Below the pieces are notes generated by a model. The model saw only the letters and a list, made by a program, of their open reading frames with translations, made no database searches and was not told the origin of the DNA. From Pelagibius sp. (GTDB taxonomy: Bacteria; Pseudomonadota; Alphaproteobacteria; Kiloniellales; Kiloniellaceae), in contig JANQMC010000106.1 of the NCBI GenBank assembly GCA_028280305.1, positions 1-45,174 on the forward strand: 45,174 bases of DNA. Direction: 5' to 3'. This document shows, in pieces, positions 14,608-23,722 of this stretch (within the stretch, counting starts at the first letter, position 1; each line of letters starts with the position of its first letter). Made by a program: the position numbers and the translations under genes.

Positions 14608-17508
14608 ATGGACGATCTTCTTAGTGAATTCCTGACCGAGACCAATGAGAGCCTGGCGGAGCTGGACGTCGAGCTGGTGCAGCTTGAGCAGAACCCCAAC
14701 GACCAGGAACTGCTGGGTAACATCTTCCGGCTGATGCACACCATCAAGGGCACTTGCGGCTTCCTTGGTCTGCCGCGACTTGAGAGCGTCGCGCACGCCG
14801 GTGAAAACGTGCTCGGCAAGGTCCGTGACGGCGAGATGGAAGTAACCCCGGAGACCGTCACGGTCATTCTGGAATCCATCGACCAGATTCGCTCGCTGCT
14901 GGAACAGCTTGAAGCGACCGAGGCCGAGCCGGAGGGCGATGACTCGGATCTGATTGCCCGGCTGAACGCTTTTGCCGATGGTGGCGGCGCTCCGGCCGCG
15001 GCTGAAGAAGCGGCACCCGCTGCAGAGGCCCCTGCAGAAACCCCGGCTGAAGCACCTGCGGAAGCTGCGGGCGGCGACGTCTCCTTGGACGAGCTCGAAG
15101 CGGCCTTCGCCAACGCCAAGGGGCCCGAAGAGCTGGCGGCCGAGGCGGCGGCCAAAGAAACAGAGGCCGCAGCGGAAGCTGCCCCCGCTGAGGAAGCCGA
15201 GGCTGCTGCTGAGCCTGACGCCGAACCGGCTCCGGCGGAGCCGAAAGCTGAGAAGGCCGCGGCGCCCGCTCCGGCGAAGCCGAAGGCCGCTCAGGAAAAG
15301 AAAGCCGCGGAACCCAAGAAAGAAGGCTCTGTCGCCAATCAGTCTCTGCGCGTCAATGTTGACGTGCTTGAGAACCTCATGACAATGGTTTCCGAACTGG
15401 TGCTGACGCGCAACCAGTTGCTCCAGATTCTGAGAAGCCAGAGCGAAAGCGAGTTCGCCGCACCGTTGCAGCGCCTGAACCATGTGGTTTCGGAACTGCA
15501 GGAAGGCGTGATGGCGACCCGGATGCAGCCGATCGGCAACGCCTGGGCGAAGCTGCCGCGTATTATCCGCGACCTGGCGCACGAGCTTGACAAGAAAATC
15601 GACCTGGTGATGAAGGGTGCCGAGACCGAGCTCGACCGGCAGGTTCTGGAGCTGATCAAGGACCCGCTCACCCATATGGTGCGCAACTCGGCCGACCACG
15701 GACTTGAAACCCCTGCGGACCGGCTTGCCGCCGGCAAGCCCGAGGTTGGTAGCGTGATCCTCAACGCCTTCCATGAAGGCGGACATATCATCATCGAGAT
15801 CTCCGATGACGGTAAGGGGCTTTCCTGCGAGAAACTCAAGCAGAAGTGCATAGAAAACGGCCTGGCAAGCGAAGCCGACCTTGAAACGATGACCGAGCAG
15901 CAGATTCAGCAGTTCATCTTCAAGGCCGGCTTCTCGACCGCTGCCGCTGTGACCTCGGTTTCTGGTCGTGGCGTCGGCATGGACGTGGTGCGCACCAACA
16001 TCGAAAAGATCGGCGGCACCATCGAGCTGACATCGGTCGAAGGCCGCGGCACGAAGTTTGTCATCAAGATCCCGCTGACCCTGGCAATCGTCTCGGCCCT
16101 TATCGTCGAGTGTGCCAGCGAACGCTTCGCCATTCCGCAGCTTTCTGTCGTAGAGCTTGTTCGGGCTTCAGCCCACACCGAGCACACCATTGAGCGGATC
16201 AACGACACGCCGGTTCTGCGGCTGCGCAACCGCCTGTTGCCGCTGGTCAATCTTCGCGATCTGCTGAAGCTTGGCACCGGTGAAGAAGAGGCGGTCGTCG
16301 AGGGTCTCATCGAGCACGACGAGACGGCTGCGAGCGAAGAGGAAGCACCGGCTGCCGAAGCTGCCGAGGCGAAACCCGCTGCCGTCGATGAAGAGGAGCC
16401 GCCGGCGGTCGAGTCGAAGGATGAGGAGGAAGTCTTCATCGTCGTTGCTCAGATCGGCAACTACTCCATGGGTATCATCGTCGACCGGGTCTTCGATACC
16501 GAAGAAATCGTGGTCAAGCCCGTGGCGCCGATCCTGCGCGACATTCAACTCTTCTCGGGCAACACGATCCTGGGCGACGGTTCGGTCGTCATGATCCTCG
16601 ATCCCAATGGTATTGCCGCTACGACCGGCGAGATTTCCGTTGCCGAAGGTGGAGAAGACGCCGTTAAGGACCGCCATCACGTCAGCAGTTCCGATACTGT
16701 GGCCATGCTGGTGTTCCGTGCCGTTGACGATACGCCCAAGTCGGTGCCTTTGGGTCTGGTGGCGCGCTTGGAGGAAATCGATCTCGCGCGGGTTGAGTCT
16801 TCCAACGGCCAGTACGTGGTCCAGTACCGCGGTCAACTGATGCCGCTGGTGTTGATGGACAATGGACAAGACCTTGCCACGGAAGGCCGCCAGCCGGTCC
16901 TCGTTTTCTCCGACCGCAATCGGACCATGGGTCTCGTGGTCAAGGAAATCGTCGACATCGTAGAAGACAAGATGAATGTCGAGCTGTCGACGGACCGCCC
17001 CGGCTACATCGGTACCGCCGTCATCGGCGAGCGGGCCACGGACATTATCGACGCCAGCTACTATCTGACCCAGGCATTCCACGATTGGTTCGCGGCCGAC
17101 CGGGCAACGACGGACGATGAGAGCGGCTCAAGACGCCTGCTGCTGGTGGACGATAGCCCGTTCTTCCGCAACATGTTGCAGCCGCTGCTGTCGGCATCGG
17201 GCTATGACGTGGTTTGCGCCGAGTCGGCTGATGCCGCCATGGAGCTCTGCGATGCCGGCGAGGAGTTTGACGTCATCATCTCCGACATCGAGATGCCTGG
17301 CATGAACGGCTTCGAGTTTGCCAAGAAGGTTACGACCGATTCGCGCTGGTCTGAGACACCGATCGTCGCACTCTCCGCTTTCTCGAATCCGGCGGATCTT
17401 GAGCGCGGACGCGCTGCGGGCTTCTCCGATTACGTCGCGAAGACTGACCGCGATGCACTACTGACAACCTTGCATGATACGCTTTCCGAACTGAGAGGTG
17501 CGGCATGA
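14608..17508 (+). CDS. cheA: Hybrid chemotaxis histidine kinase CheA with C-terminal receiver
   Basis: A 966-residue kinase. Order: Hpt domain with phospho-acceptor His44 (RLMHTIKGTCGFLG); an Ala/Pro/Glu-rich linker (about 125-245) in the place of a P2 domain; dimerisation domain (about 250-305); HATPase domain with N-box HMVRNSADHGLE, DDGKGLS and GRGVGMDV; a first CheW-like domain interrupted by an acidic Ala/Glu insert (about 558-610); a second CheW-like domain; and a receiver starting at RRLLLVDDSPFF with Asp near residue 893 (IISDIEMPGMNG). It phosphorylates CheY and CheB in response to receptors. The receiver may act as a phosphate sink. First gene of cheAWYBR. Confidence 0.96.
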   Translation: MDDLLSEFLTETNESLAELDVELVQLEQNPNDQELLGNIFRLMHTIKGTCGFLGLPRLESVAHAGENVLGKVRDGEMEVTPETVTVILESIDQIRSLLEQLEATEAEPEGDDSDLIARLNAFADGGGAPAAAEEAAPAAEAPAETPAEAPAEAAGGDVSLDELEAAFANAKGPEELAAEAAAKETEAAAEAAPAEEAEAAAEPDAEPAPAEPKAEKAAAPAPAKPKAAQEKKAAEPKKEGSVANQSLRVNVDVLENLMTMVSELVLTRNQLLQILRSQSESEFAAPLQRLNHVVSELQEGVMATRMQPIGNAWAKLPRIIRDLAHELDKKIDLVMKGAETELDRQVLELIKDPLTHMVRNSADHGLETPADRLAAGKPEVGSVILNAFHEGGHIIIEISDDGKGLSCEKLKQKCIENGLASEADLETMTEQQIQQFIFKAGFSTAAAVTSVSGRGVGMDVVRTNIEKIGGTIELTSVEGRGTKFVIKIPLTLAIVSALIVECASERFAIPQLSVVELVRASAHTEHTIERINDTPVLRLRNRLLPLVNLRDLLKLGTGEEEAVVEGLIEHDETAASEEEAPAAEAAEAKPAAVDEEEPPAVESKDEEEVFIVVAQIGNYSMGIIVDRVFDTEEIVVKPVAPILRDIQLFSGNTILGDGSVVMILDPNGIAATTGEISVAEGGEDAVKDRHHVSSSDTVAMLVFRAVDDTPKSVPLGLVARLEEIDLARVESSNGQYVVQYRGQLMPLVLMDNGQDLATEGRQPVLVFSDRNRTMGLVVKEIVDIVEDKMNVELSTDRPGYIGTAVIGERATDIIDASYYLTQAFHDWFAADRATTDDESGSRRLLLVDDSPFFRNMLQPLLSASGYDVVCAESADAAMELCDAGEEFDVIISDIEMPGMNGFEFAKKVTTDSRWSETPIVALSAFSNPADLERGRAAGFSDYVAKTDRDALLTTLHDTLSELRGAA

Positions 17509-17996
17509 GCAGCGAAAACGAGAGCGGCGCTGAGTCCAGTACGGCGGGGAATGCGTTCTCCGATGCTGAGGATTTCGTTACCTTCACCATCGCCGGCCAG
17601 TTGTTCGGGATACCTGTGTTGAAGGTGCAGGACGTACTTGCCGCCTATAACATCACGCGGATTCCTCTGGCGCCGCCTGAGATCGCCGGATCGCTCAACC
17701 TGCGCGGCCGGATCGTGACTGCAATGGATGTCCGTCTGCGTCTTGGGTTGCCGCCCAAGGAAGAGAAAGGCTCCATGAGCATTGTCGCCGAGCACGATGG
17801 TGAACTCTACAGCCTGATGGTCGACTCCGTCGGTGAAGTTCTGGCGCTCAAGGCGGATGACTATGAGCGGAATCCACCCACGCTGGACCCGAAGTTCCGT
17901 GACTATTCCGACGGAATCTATCGCCTGGATGGCAAGCTTCTTGTCGTTCTGGATGTAAACCGCTTGCTGGACTACGACCGCGATCAGGCTGCCTGA
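17505..17996 (+). CDS. cheW: Chemotaxis coupling protein CheW
   Basis: A 163-residue single-domain adaptor linking chemoreceptors to CheA. The CheW fold is visible from FVTFTIAGQLFGIPVLKVQD to LLVVLDVNRLL, with the conserved NLRGRIVTAMDVRLRLGLPP segment. About 20 acidic, Ser-rich residues precede the domain. Its ATG overlaps the cheA stop (ATGA), so the two are translationally coupled. A second CheW-like surface exists inside CheA, so stoichiometry in the arrays may differ from the E. coli case. Confidence 0.96.
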   Translation: MSSENESGAESSTAGNAFSDAEDFVTFTIAGQLFGIPVLKVQDVLAAYNITRIPLAPPEIAGSLNLRGRIVTAMDVRLRLGLPPKEEKGSMSIVAEHDGELYSLMVDSVGEVLALKADDYERNPPTLDPKFRDYSDGIYRLDGKLLVVLDVNRLLDYDRDQAA

Positions 17997-18086
17997 CACA
18001 GCCCCTCGTGGTCAAACGGAGTTCCGGTATGTGGCAGGTCGCCGCCTGAGGTGATCCACAACCGGAGAGGATGTTGGAGCTAAGAA

Positions 18087-18452
18087 ATGAAATCCTGCCT
18101 GATCGTAGATGACTCGAAGGTCGTGCGCATGGTTGCGCGCAAGATTCTTGAGGGCCTCAGCTTCAGCACTGAGGAAGCCGAAGACGGCCAAAAGGCCATC
18201 GAAGCATGCCAACGCGAGATGCCCGATGCCGTTCTGCTCGACTGGAATATGCCGGTCAAAAACGGGCTGGAGTTCCTCACCGAACTTCGCGCGCTCGGCG
18301 GCGATTCGCAGCCGGTCGTGGTGTTCTGCACGACGGAAAACGACATGGACCATATCCGCAAGGCCATGGAAGCCGGCGCCAACGAGTACATTATGAAGCC
18401 CTTTGACAGCGACATTATCGAATCGAAATTCGTCCAGGTAGGCCTCATCTGA
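18087..18452 (+). CDS. cheY: Chemotaxis response regulator CheY
   Basis: A 121-residue single receiver domain. The acidic pocket is DD at 8-9, phospho-acceptor Asp52 (AVLLDWNMPVKNG), the conserved Thr in FCTTEN and the Lys in YIMKPFDSD. Phosphorylated by CheA, it would bind FliM at the switch; fliM is not in the window. It is separated from cheW by 90 bases, so a separate promoter or processing site is possible, although the strand and order suggest one operon. Its stop overlaps the cheB start by one base. Confidence 0.95.
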   Translation: MKSCLIVDDSKVVRMVARKILEGLSFSTEEAEDGQKAIEACQREMPDAVLLDWNMPVKNGLEFLTELRALGGDSQPVVVFCTTENDMDHIRKAMEAGANEYIMKPFDSDIIESKFVQVGLI

Positions 18453-19606
18453 TGCAAGAAGACAGTGGTGCTTCGTCCCTTGATGAGAATGGAACCGACG
18501 ATCCATACCGTGTGATGGTGGTCGATGACTCCGCTGTCATCCGCGGTCTGCTGACGCGCTCGCTTGAAGCGGATCGCAGCATCAAGGTCGTGGCCTCGGT
18601 CGGGAACGGTGAAATCGCTCTGAAGTCTCTGGAGCGCTACGATATCGAGGTCATTATCCTCGATATCGAGATGCCGGTTATGGACGGGTTGACGGCTCTG
18701 CCGAAACTGCTCGCAGCACAGCCGAACGTCAAGGTCGTGATGGCCTCGGCGCTGACCCGCAAGAACGCGGAGGTCAGCCTGCGGGCCCTGCAGGCTGGTG
18801 CCGCGGATTATGTGACCAAACCGAGTTCGACCAGCGAACTGACATCCGCCGACAGTTTTCAGCGCGAACTCACCGAGAAGGTCAAGGCGCTCGCCGCCGC
18901 GACCCGCAGTTCGCCGGGTGCGCGCCCGAGCAAGCCGGTCGCGGGCGTCGTCAAGGAGGCGCCGAGCTCTACCGGCAAGCTGTATGGTGGCCGTGAGATC
19001 GTGCTCCGGAAGCAGCCGATCGTGAATCCGCGTATCATCGCAATCGGCAGTTCGACCGGTGGTCCTCAGGCACTTCTGGAGGTGCTTGCCGACATGACCT
19101 CCACAGTGAAGCTGCCGATACTCATTACCCAGCACATGCCGGCGACTTTCACCACGTTGCTTGCCGAGCACATTGCCCGCGCGACAGGGGTCCCGGCGAA
19201 GGAAGCGGTCCACGGGGAGATGATTGAGCCCGGCCGGATCTACATGGCCCCGGGCGACTATCACATGGTGGTGGAATCGAAGGGGGCCGGACAGCAAATT
19301 GTTCTTAACAAGGGCCCGCAGGAGAACTTCTGCCGGCCGGCTGTTGACCCGATGCTACGGTCTATGGCGCCGATCTATGGGGCCGGCTTGCTCACCATCA
19401 TCCTTACGGGTATGGGAAGCGACGGCAAAAAGGGCGCCGAGAAAGTTGTCGAAGCCGGCGGTGCGGTTATCGCACAGGATGAGGCCACCAGTGTGGTCTG
19501 GGGTATGCCGGGGGCGGTCGCTACGAGCGGGCTCTGCTCTGCAGTTCTTCCGCTCAAGGAAATCGGACCCAGCGTCCGCAAGATGGTCATGAGGTCAGCG
19601 GCATGA
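18452..19606 (+). CDS. cheB: Chemoreceptor methylesterase CheB
   Basis: A 384-residue protein with an N-terminal receiver (phospho-acceptor Asp71 in VIILDIEMPVMDG) and a C-terminal methylesterase domain. The catalytic triad is visible as Ser in IGSSTGGPQAL, His in ITQHMPATFTTLLA and Asp in TGMGSDGKKG. It removes methyl groups from, and deamidates, receptor glutamines to reset sensitivity. The linker (about residues 150-185) is Ala/Ser/Pro-rich. Start and stop overlap the neighbouring genes (1 and 4 bases), as in tightly coupled operons. Confidence 0.96.
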   Translation: MQEDSGASSLDENGTDDPYRVMVVDDSAVIRGLLTRSLEADRSIKVVASVGNGEIALKSLERYDIEVIILDIEMPVMDGLTALPKLLAAQPNVKVVMASALTRKNAEVSLRALQAGAADYVTKPSSTSELTSADSFQRELTEKVKALAAATRSSPGARPSKPVAGVVKEAPSSTGKLYGGREIVLRKQPIVNPRIIAIGSSTGGPQALLEVLADMTSTVKLPILITQHMPATFTTLLAEHIARATGVPAKEAVHGEMIEPGRIYMAPGDYHMVVESKGAGQQIVLNKGPQENFCRPAVDPMLRSMAPIYGAGLLTIILTGMGSDGKKGAEKVVEAGGAVIAQDEATSVVWGMPGAVATSGLCSAVLPLKEIGPSVRKMVMRSAA

Positions 19607-20445
19607 ATGTGAAAGACTTTGAGTATATTGCCCAACTGCTCTACCAACGCTCCGGCTTGGTGATCACGCAGGAAAAGGCCTACTTGCTGGAGAGCCGTTT
19701 GAACCCGGTCGCGCGCAAGTGGGACCTCGACGGTTTTGAAGCGCTGATTACTGCGATGCGCTCCAAGCAGGACGAAGGCATGATCGTTGATGTCACCGAG
19801 GCGATGACGACCAACGAGTCCTTCTTCTTTCGTGACAACAGGCCCTTCGAGCAGTTCAAGGATATTGTTCTTCCCTATCTCCTGGAAGCCAGGAAGACGG
19901 CGAAGAAGCTCCGTATTTGGAGTGCCGCTTCCTCGAGCGGTCAGGAGCCTTATACGATTGCGATGATTTTGAAGGAAGAGGCCGCAAAGCTGGCCGGATG
20001 GAACGTCGAGATTTTGGCGACGGACCTCTCAAAAGAGATTCTGAGCAAAGCGCAAGAGGGACTCTATTCGCAGTTCGAGGTGCAGCGGGGGCTGCCGATC
20101 ACCCTCTTGATGAAGTACTTCACCCAGGATGGAGAGAAGTGGCGCATCAACGACGACATCAAGAAGATGGTGACTTATCGGCCGTTCAATCTGTTGGACA
20201 GCCCGAGTGGCCTGGGCACCTTTGACGTTATCTTCTGCCGCAACGTCCTGATCTATTTCGACCAGGAAACCAAGGGCCAGGTCCTGGACCGGATGGCGAA
20301 GATTATGCCCGGCGATGGTTACCTCTACCTGGGCGGCGCCGAGACGGTGCTTGGTATCTCCGACAGCTTCGAGGTTATCCCGGGACAGCGCGGTGTTTAT
20401 CGCCTGACCGGCAGTGACGCCACCGAAGACCGCAAAGCGGGCTAG
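19603..20445 (+). CDS. cheR: Chemoreceptor methyltransferase CheR
   Basis: A 280-residue SAM-dependent methyltransferase that methylates receptor glutamates. It has the N-terminal helical domain, then NESFFFRDNRPFEQF, the SAM-binding region RIWSAASSSGQEPYTIAM, ILATDLSKEIL, and CRNVLIYFDQ. Full length for the family, with a C-terminal charged tail. The ATG overlaps the cheB stop. It is the last gene of the operon, with a terminator 80 bases further on. cheD, found in some alphaproteobacterial che operons, is absent here. Confidence 0.96.
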   Translation: MNVKDFEYIAQLLYQRSGLVITQEKAYLLESRLNPVARKWDLDGFEALITAMRSKQDEGMIVDVTEAMTTNESFFFRDNRPFEQFKDIVLPYLLEARKTAKKLRIWSAASSSGQEPYTIAMILKEEAAKLAGWNVEILATDLSKEILSKAQEGLYSQFEVQRGLPITLLMKYFTQDGEKWRINDDIKKMVTYRPFNLLDSPSGLGTFDVIFCRNVLIYFDQETKGQVLDRMAKIMPGDGYLYLGGAETVLGISDSFEVIPGQRGVYRLTGSDATEDRKAG

Positions 20446-20525
20446 CACTCAGTCGACGATCCGGGTTGCGCCGATCCTGGGGCTTCTTCCCGCTTTCACA
20501 TTGCTTCAGTGCCTGGCGGACAGAG

Positions 20526-20560
20526 AAAGGCCGGCTTCCATTGGGGAAGTCGGCCTTTTT
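20526..20560 (+). terminator. Terminator of the cheAWYBR operon
   Basis: AAAGGCCGGCTTCC pairs with GGAAGTCGGCCTTT (one G-T pair) around a short loop and is followed by a T-run ending at 20560. It lies between the convergent cheR and ctrA. The A-rich left side may let it work for ctrA as well. Confidence 0.85.
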
Positions 20561-20642
20561 CATTTCCGGGGGCGGGTATGCCTGGCGGCAACCTGCCTGA
20601 TGTTTGGCTTGGTGGTCCCGTTTCCTTACAGAGGGCGGGCCC

Positions 20643-21362
20643 TTAGGCTGACGCGGCCTGCTTGGTCGGTTCGGCGCCTTCCATGTTGACCGGATCGCGC
20701 AGCACATAGCCACGGCCCCAAACGGTCTCGATGTAGTTGTCGCCGCCCGTCGCGTTGGCCAGTTTCTTGCGCAGCTTGCACACAAAAACGTCGATGATCT
20801 TCAGCTCCGGCTCATCCATACCGCCATAGAGATGGTTCAGGAACATCTCCTTGGTAAGGGTCGTCCCCTTACGCAGCGACAGCAGCTCCAGGATCCCGTA
20901 TTCCTTGCCTGTCAGATGCAGCGGCTGGCTGTCGACCTCGACGGTACGGGTGTCCAGATTGACCGTCAGCTTGCCGGTCGAGATGACCGAGTCCGAGTGG
21001 CCCTTGGAGCGCCTGACGATTGCCTGGATGCGTGCAACCAGCTCTCGTTTGTCGAACGGCTTGGTCAGGTAGTCGTCGGCTCCGACGCCCAGTCCCTTGA
21101 TCTTGTCATCCAGACCGGAAAGGCCCGACAGGATCAGGATCGGCGTTTTCACCCGCGCTGCTCGCAAACGGCGCAGGACTTCATAGCCGTCCATGTCCGG
21201 CAGCATCAAATCAAGAATGATGATGTCGTAGTCGTATAGTTTGCCGATTTCGAGGCCGTCTTCGCCCATATCGGTCGTGTCACAAACATAACCCTCTGAC
21301 CGGAGCATCATCTCGATGCCTTGAGCGGTAGCGGTATCGTCCTCGACAAGCAGAACTCGCAT
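20643..21362 (-). CDS. ctrA: Cell-cycle response regulator CtrA
   Basis: A 239-residue OmpR-family regulator: receiver (acid pocket EDD at 7-9, phospho-acceptor Asp51 in [13 protein letters not shown], Lys in [12 protein letters not shown]) and winged-helix DNA-binding domain ([31 protein letters not shown]). Length, Asp51 and start MRVLLVEDD match Caulobacter CtrA, which activates flagellar, chemotaxis and division genes. The start was set at MRVLLVEDD, although the frame is open 20 codons further. The C-terminus (KQAASA) is Ala-rich, somewhat like the AA end recognised by ClpXP in Caulobacter. ChpT and the inhibitor SciP are encoded in the same window. Confidence 0.96.
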   Translation of the reverse strand: MRVLLVEDDTATAQGIEMMLRSEGYVCDTTDMGEDGLEIGKLYDYDIIILDLMLPDMDGYEVLRRLRAARVKTPILILSGLSGLDDKIKGLGVGADDYLTKPFDKRELVARIQAIVRRSKGHSDSVISTGKLTVNLDTRTVEVDSQPLHLTGKEYGILELLSLRKGTTLTKEMFLNHLYGGMDEPELKIIDVFVCKLRKKLANATGGDNYIETVWGRGYVLRDPVNMEGAEPTKQAASA

Positions 21363-21429
21363 GATGTTTGACCTAATGCCTGTATATTTCGCCTGGGATT
21401 TGATTATTAACCATTTTGCCAAGTGTTTG

Positions 21430-21444
21430 TTAATAAATTCTTAC
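21430..21444. promoter_or_regulatory. CtrA box in the ctrA-fliI intergenic region
   Basis: TTAA-TAAATTC-TTAC matches TTAA-N7-TTAA at 7 of 8 fixed positions. It lies 68 bases before the ctrA start (minus) and 158 before fliI (plus). Autoregulation of ctrA is established in Caulobacter, so this is the best supported CtrA site in the window. It could also act on fliI. Confidence 0.5.
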
Positions 21445-21601
21445 CGGCTCCAATTGCCGCGAAACGATTGTGCTTTTATCGCTCAATTCATCGTCCGGAT
21501 GACACTGGAACCGACTTTACTCAACCTTAAGCCCGATGACCGACACTGCTTGTCGAGGTCAATATCAATAGGCTTTAAAGCCTCTCGGGGTCGATTGAGG
21601 G

Positions 21602-23215
21602 ATGGTGGTTTCCGCATTTATTAAGGAAATTGGCCAGGTGGCGGATTACCGTCTCTATGGCCGCGTCGCCGGCGTTCTGGGGATGCTTGTGGAGGTCGCG
21701 GGCCTCGACCAGGCCCTCTCCATCGGATCGCGCTGCGTCATCCTGGCTCAGGGTGACCGCAAGGTAACCTGTGAAGTTATCGGGTTCCGGAACAAGCGCG
21801 CCCTGCTGATGCCCTTCGGGTCGCTGGAGGGCGTAGGCCTGGGCTGCAAGGCGGAGGTTCTGGAGAGCGACCCTGTCATCCGTCCGTCGTCGGCCTGGCT
21901 GGGCCGGGTCGTCAATGCCATGGGCGAGCCGATTGACGGCAAAGGCCCCTTGCCCAGTGGGCCCCTGGCCTATGCGTTGCGCGCGGCGCCGCCCCCGGCC
22001 CATAGCCGCAATCGGGTCGGCGGCAAGATCGATCTCGGCGTGCGGGCCATCAACACCTTTCTTTCCTGCTGCAACGGGCAGCGCATGGGCATCTTCGCCG
22101 GTTCGGGTGTCGGCAAGTCGGTGCTGCTGTCGATGCTGGCGCGCTATGCCGAGGCCGATGTCAACGTGATCGGCCTGATCGGCGAGCGCGGCCGCGAGGT
22201 TCAGGAGTGGCTGGAGGACGATCTGGGGCCGGAAGGGCTGGCCCGCTCAGTCGTCGTCGTCGCCACCTCGGATGAACCGCCGCTGATGCGTCGCCAGGCC
22301 GCCCATCTTACAGCGACGCTGAGCGAGTACTTCCGCGACCAGGGACGGGACGTCCTTTGCCTGATGGACTCCGTCACCCGCTTTGCCATGGCACTGCGCG
22401 AGATCGGGCTCTCCGCCGGAGAGCCGCCCGCCAGCAAGGGCTACACTCCCTCGGTGTTCGCCGAACTGCCGCGGCTGCTCGAACGCGCCGGGCCCGGCGT
22501 GGAGGAGGGCGCCATCACCGGCCTCTTCACGGTTCTGGTGGAAGGCGATGACCACAACGAACCGGTGGCGGACGCCGTGCGCGGCATCCTCGACGGCCAT
22601 ATCGTTCTGGAGCGTGCGGTCGCGGAGCGCAACCGCTACCCCGCCATCAACGTCCTGCGCAGCGTTTCGCGGACCTTGCCGGCCTGCAATTCCGAGACCG
22701 AAAACACCCTGGTAGACCGGGCGCGGGGCCTGATGTCCACCTATGAGAACATGGCTGAGTTGATTCGCATCGGCGCCTACAAGCAGGGCAGCGACCCGGC
22801 CATCGACGAAGCGATCCATTACTATCAGGATCTCGAAGCTTTTCTCTGCCAGAGGAAGGAAGAGCGCAGCGGTCTGAGTGAGGGTTATGCGCGCCTGGCA
22901 GAGCTGCTCGGCCTGCCCGCGCCGGTGGCGGATGCCGGTGCGAGCCAGCCGCTACAGGACCCGGCAACCGAGACAGAAGCGGTCGCCGATGGACAGGTCG
23001 CGGAAGAGGGTGCAAGCGCCCAAGCGTTGCATTCTGAAGAACAGTCAGCCGATGAAAGTGGCGTTCTACGGGTGCGCCAACCATCCGAAGATTTTGAAAA
23101 GAGGCGCCGGCGCATGGCCGAGGCGCTCAACTTAAGGCAATCAGAAGCGGCGGCGGATAAGCTGTCGGACGTTCCAGCCGAACCGCCGGTGGCGGGGCTG
23201 GAAGCGAATGGGTAA
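21602..23215 (+). CDS. fliI: Flagellar export ATPase FliI with a C-terminal extension
   Basis: The core of about 440 residues is the F1-beta-like ATPase of the flagellar type III export apparatus. Walker A is [11 protein letters not shown] (163-173), Walker B VLCLMD (251-256), and [11 protein letters not shown] carries the catalytic Glu region. It would help FliH and FliJ load substrates onto FlhA. About 95 extra residues follow the core (from roughly 440): acidic, Ala/Gln-rich, then a basic helix ([16 protein letters not shown]). FliI normally ends near 440-460 residues, so this tail is an addition. GAGGG sits directly against the ATG; a GTG two codons on would have better spacing. fliJ follows 19 bases later. 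Confidence 0.95.
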   Translation: MVVSAFIKEIGQVADYRLYGRVAGVLGMLVEVAGLDQALSIGSRCVILAQGDRKVTCEVIGFRNKRALLMPFGSLEGVGLGCKAEVLESDPVIRPSSAWLGRVVNAMGEPIDGKGPLPSGPLAYALRAAPPPAHSRNRVGGKIDLGVRAINTFLSCCNGQRMGIFAGSGVGKSVLLSMLARYAEADVNVIGLIGERGREVQEWLEDDLGPEGLARSVVVVATSDEPPLMRRQAAHLTATLSEYFRDQGRDVLCLMDSVTRFAMALREIGLSAGEPPASKGYTPSVFAELPRLLERAGPGVEEGAITGLFTVLVEGDDHNEPVADAVRGILDGHIVLERAVAERNRYPAINVLRSVSRTLPACNSETENTLVDRARGLMSTYENMAELIRIGAYKQGSDPAIDEAIHYYQDLEAFLCQRKEERSGLSEGYARLAELLGLPAPVADAGASQPLQDPATETEAVADGQVAEEGASAQALHSEEQSADESGVLRVRQPSEDFEKRRRRMAEALNLRQSEAAADKLSDVPAEPPVAGLEANG

Positions 23216-23234
23216 ACGGTTTCTCAGGAGATAA

Positions 23235-23666
23235 ATGGCTGTGACGGCTCTTGATCAATTGGTGCGCGTGCATCGCTGGAATCTGGACGAAAAGCGCCAG
23301 AAGTTGGTGGCCCTTGAGCAACTGCGAGAGCGGCTCTCCGGCAACATCGCGACGCTTGATGCGGAACTTCAGCACGAAAAGGAAGTTGCCGCCCGCTCCG
23401 ATGTAACCAGTATTGCGCTACCGGCTTTCATCCGGGCAAGTCTTGAGCGGCGGCAGAAGATCGAAGAGTCGATTGCCGAGGTGGATCGCTCTGTGGCCGC
23501 GGCGCGCGACGAGATCACGGAAGCCTTTCAGGAACTGAAGAAGTACGAGACGGCCCACGGCAATCACCAACGCCGGGAAGCCCAGAAGCACTCCAAGCGT
23601 GAGCAGGCCGTGGCGGACGAGGTCGGCCTCGAACTCCATCGCCGTCATGCAGCGGCCGGCAACTGA
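23235..23666 (+). CDS. fliJ: Flagellar export chaperone FliJ
   Basis: A 143-residue, almost wholly helical, charged protein predicted to be an antiparallel coiled coil (LVRVHRWNLDEKRQKLVALE, IEESIAEVDRSVAAARDEI). Size, composition and position directly after fliI identify FliJ, the stalk-like component that links FliI and FlhA in the export gate. Sequence identity in this family is always weak, so the name rests partly on context. It is convergent to the minus-strand flagellar genes, and no clear terminator was seen in the 56 bases between. Confidence 0.85.
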   Translation: MAVTALDQLVRVHRWNLDEKRQKLVALEQLRERLSGNIATLDAELQHEKEVAARSDVTSIALPAFIRASLERRQKIEESIAEVDRSVAAARDEITEAFQELKKYETAHGNHQRREAQKHSKREQAVADEVGLELHRRHAAAGN

Positions 23667-23722
23667 AGACTCTTTGGGGAAGACGGCTTTCCTGACCGGC
23701 TCTCGGTGAGAGCAGCCAACAA

